Origin: Nautilus pompilius
Lineage: Eukaryota; Mollusca; Cephalopoda; Nautilida; Nautilidae
Length of the DNA: 64,000 bases
NCBI GenBank assembly: GCA_018389105.1
Contig: JACATO010000335.1
Span: 62,001 to 126,000, forward strand
Reading direction: 5' to 3'
Shown here piece after piece: positions 61,543 to 64,000 of this stretch (its first letter is position 1; every line of letters begins with the position of its first letter). The notes under the pieces are model-generated. The model was not told the DNA's origin, searched no databases, and was given only the letters and a program-made list of their open reading frames with translations. Made by a program: the position numbers and the translations under genes.

Positions 61543-62989
61543 GCCCCACCAACCTACTATAGCACATAACTATCAGGCTATCACCATGGTTACTTTCAGT
61601 CTTCTGTGCCAGGACATGGATTTTTCCCCATTTCTAATCAGAAGAGTTCTGGTATACATTTTCTGAATGCCTTAATCTGTCTGAGAGATGCCGTTGATCT
61701 CCCATAACCAGCTTATCAGACTTCTGGTTTTCTGACAGCAGCACACCCACCCCCCCTCCAGTTGTTGCAGTGTATAGTAATAACAACCAATAAATCAATA
61801 TTAGTTTTCAGTTTTGACTGGTCACATAACCAACATTTTAATCATTTGACTCTTTAAAAGAACTGAAATTACTGAAATTATTTTTTTTGCGTCTGCTTAT
61901 TAGTCTTTAGTTGCCAAAATTAAAAAAAAAAAATGTTTCATATATATATATATCCGGTGGTTAACATAGATTATCTCCTCTATATTAAATGGCTTCTTTA
62001 TAAATACAGACTGTTTTCTTTTTGTTTTTTTATTATTCCTAAAGCAAACCAATTCTGAGCAACTACATTTTTTTCCCCTATTGGAAAGTTGTGATGCGCA
62101 TAGACATCGAGACATTTGTGATAGATTGTGTGCACCAGTTCTCTGTAATAAACAAATCCCCAGTCTCTCTGTTGTATCACTTGGTCAGTCTTCACTAGAG
62201 TTTGAACATTCCAGCCTCTGAATGATTACGCTTGGATTTCAAATGTTTTATGCGCTACAAGTAGTAGAATGCGGCGAACCATTTAAAATAGTTATCCAAT
62301 CTTGAGTACGAGCTTGTATAAAGCTAAAATGAAGAAATTTCATAATAACTCACCCAATCATTCTGATTTTAGTTTTGTCAAGCAGAAAACTTCTTAGTAC
62401 AAGCACAAAAAATATATATATAAAAAAGACATTTACTGCAATTTAAAGATATTTTATTGATTCCTTTATGTACACAAAAAAAAATAGTTTTTAAAGAGTT
62501 CTGAAAAATTAGGCGCACTTTTTCCCTGTTCGCTATCAGACTTTTTATGTCTGTTTGAGAATGGGGTTTTCTTTGAGAAAATATTTGTCTTTAATATTAT
62601 ATCCAATTACTGAAGCTGTATTTCTACTCTTATATTTAAAAATTAATCTGACTCATCGCATTATTCATTTACTTTTGTTCTGCATGATTGTGGGAAGCTG
62701 AGTTTTGTCCCTTTGTTCTTGTGCTACTGCGTGGCCAATGGAGCCATTTTGATTTTAAACATTATTGCTTATTTATTTCTTTATTGAAATTACTTCAAGG
62801 ATGCTGAGATAAAACAATGTTAGCAATCTCATTCTGTATGCATAACATCAATTTTAACAACAGCAAAAAAAAAAAAAAGTTATGCACGAGATATTTCTCC
62901 TCCAAAAGTCTTGCTTTTGGATGATTGCCTGCGTTATAGATGTCTTCCTTGGGCATTTAGATTACGGAATGGTTGCAGGAACATGAAGG

Positions 62990-63200
62990 AGTGCACGTGA
63001 CTGGCGACAGCTCGTTAATGACCTGCCATTATTTTTTCATGGTTTTTCCCCTCAGCGGGTGACATGGAGAGACAGACTGCTATAGATATCCCTGGTTTCT
63101 ACTTTGGTGTTAAGTGCCAATTAGTGGCGGTGGTCTTATTTCGGCACACAGAGTCACTGTAAGCCGATAACTTACTAGCCGGTCCACTCTCCGGAGTTGT
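62990..63200. promoter_or_regulatory. Candidate regulatory block with E-box, NK-type and homeodomain motifs
   Basis: The block contains CACGTG (62994-62999), TTAATGACCT, NK-homeobox-type TTAAGTG (63110-63116) and CCAATTAG (63117-63124). It keeps more CG dinucleotides than nearby sequence. It is non-coding in all frames that I examined. Function is inferred from motif density only. Confidence 0.2.
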
Positions 63201-64000
63201 ATTTTTATTTTTATTTTTTTTTTAAACATTTCCATTGCTACATAAATCTAACTTTTCTGAGAAAGAGGAAGCTAGAATGAGAAACCTAGTGCAGCTGCTA
63301 CATCTGAATGCGCGTTTAAACAGCCACAAAAAAGGGGGAATTTCTGTTTTGATTGTTTACCGGTCAGTGAGCAGAGTTTATTGGGTTTCTGCTGTTGGCA
63401 GTTAGAACGATGTAAGCATAACCCTTACTTCTCTTGCCTTAACAGTTGTTATTCGCACAGTGGATGCAAGCAACAAAAACAGATATTCTACGGTTCATAC
63501 TCAGACCTCATCCTCCAGCGGAGAGCAGTTTGAATGACTAGCTGACTAACGTGTGCCTCGCCGTTATTCTAGTTCTTTTGCTACGCAGGTTAAAGACTGA
63601 GAATTTTCCAAGATAGATGTGGAGATTTTGGTGAGCTGCAGAGATTCCCATTTACTATGATTTCTCTTTTAGCATCTATAATGAAAGAAACAATGTTTTA
63701 TTTTCAGAAGAATTCAAGCATTTCTCCTCTTTCTCCCTCTCTTTTAAATATCAACCAGATTGATCCAATTTATTTTCAGTTACACTACATTTATGATTTG
63801 TCCAGTCTGCATAGGAGAATATTGTTGCTGCTTAGTTTTGGTGTAAAAACTAATTCTTCTAAAAGAGTGGTGTGGTGGATTAGCTTAGCTTATCTGCTGA
63901 TAATGGTGGTGGTTGTGTCTATATTATGTGTGGCATCAGGCCTCTGGTTTCTATCTTACGTAGTAGAAGAGTGACAGAAAGAAGCAATCCAAGTTTCTTC

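Larger units (their letters stand above)
55735..64000. other. Non-coding DNA to the window end
   Basis: Contains TA, GTT and CA microsatellites and two candidate regulatory blocks. The 135-codon minus-strand frame at 57786-58193 and the 105-codon plus-strand frame at 63657-63974 (which would end in one hydrophobic segment) match nothing that I recognise and are not called as genes. Confidence 0.55.

Overview
The window is animal nuclear DNA that is almost entirely non-coding. No bacterial-style operons, rRNA, recognisable tRNA genes or CRISPR arrays are visible, and I found no multi-exon host protein gene. It is AT-rich, with many long A/T runs and CA, CT, TA and AAT microsatellites. Animal-type DNA transposons of the Tigger/pogo class are present, plus a transposase-like family that I associate from memory mainly with invertebrates such as spiders, cnidarians and cephalopods. 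By eye, CpG is moderately depleted in the unique sequence and strongly depleted in the repeat-rich stretches, which suggests a methylated large genome. A cephalopod-like invertebrate is my weak preference; a vertebrate is not excluded.

Layout. 1-9.2 kb is unannotated non-coding DNA with one copy (about 4.57-4.78 kb) of a dispersed repeat and two short related repeats at 5.53 and 8.12 kb. 9.21-9.81 kb is a Tigger-like non-autonomous element. 14.65-15.70 kb is a second, related element that still carries a broken transposase N-terminus. 17.24-17.64 kb is probably a third, badly decayed miniature element. 17.6-36.5 kb is non-coding, with a pair of CTCF-like motifs (21.25 kb), a strong G-quadruplex motif (30.19 kb) and a CpG-richer block resembling an enhancer (32.7-33.0 kb).

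The most striking object is a complete 1,800-bp DNA transposon at 36,536-38,335. It has 13-bp terminal inverted repeats extended by related subterminal sequence, a TTA duplication on each side, a three-unit subterminal tandem repeat containing an 18-bp perfect palindrome, and a minus-strand transposase-like gene. That gene keeps its cysteine-rich N-terminus and its C-terminus but has lost the middle. The second copy of the dispersed repeat (39.42-39.75 kb) lies close by and contains three consecutive hairpins.

42.3-55.7 kb is repeat-rich, CpG-poor DNA that I could not classify. 55.7-64 kb is non-coding, with a second G-quadruplex motif and two motif-dense blocks (57.5 and 63.1 kb) that could be regulatory. 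No genes here act together in a pathway. The window reads as a gene desert or very large intron with nested mobile elements and scattered candidate regulatory DNA.
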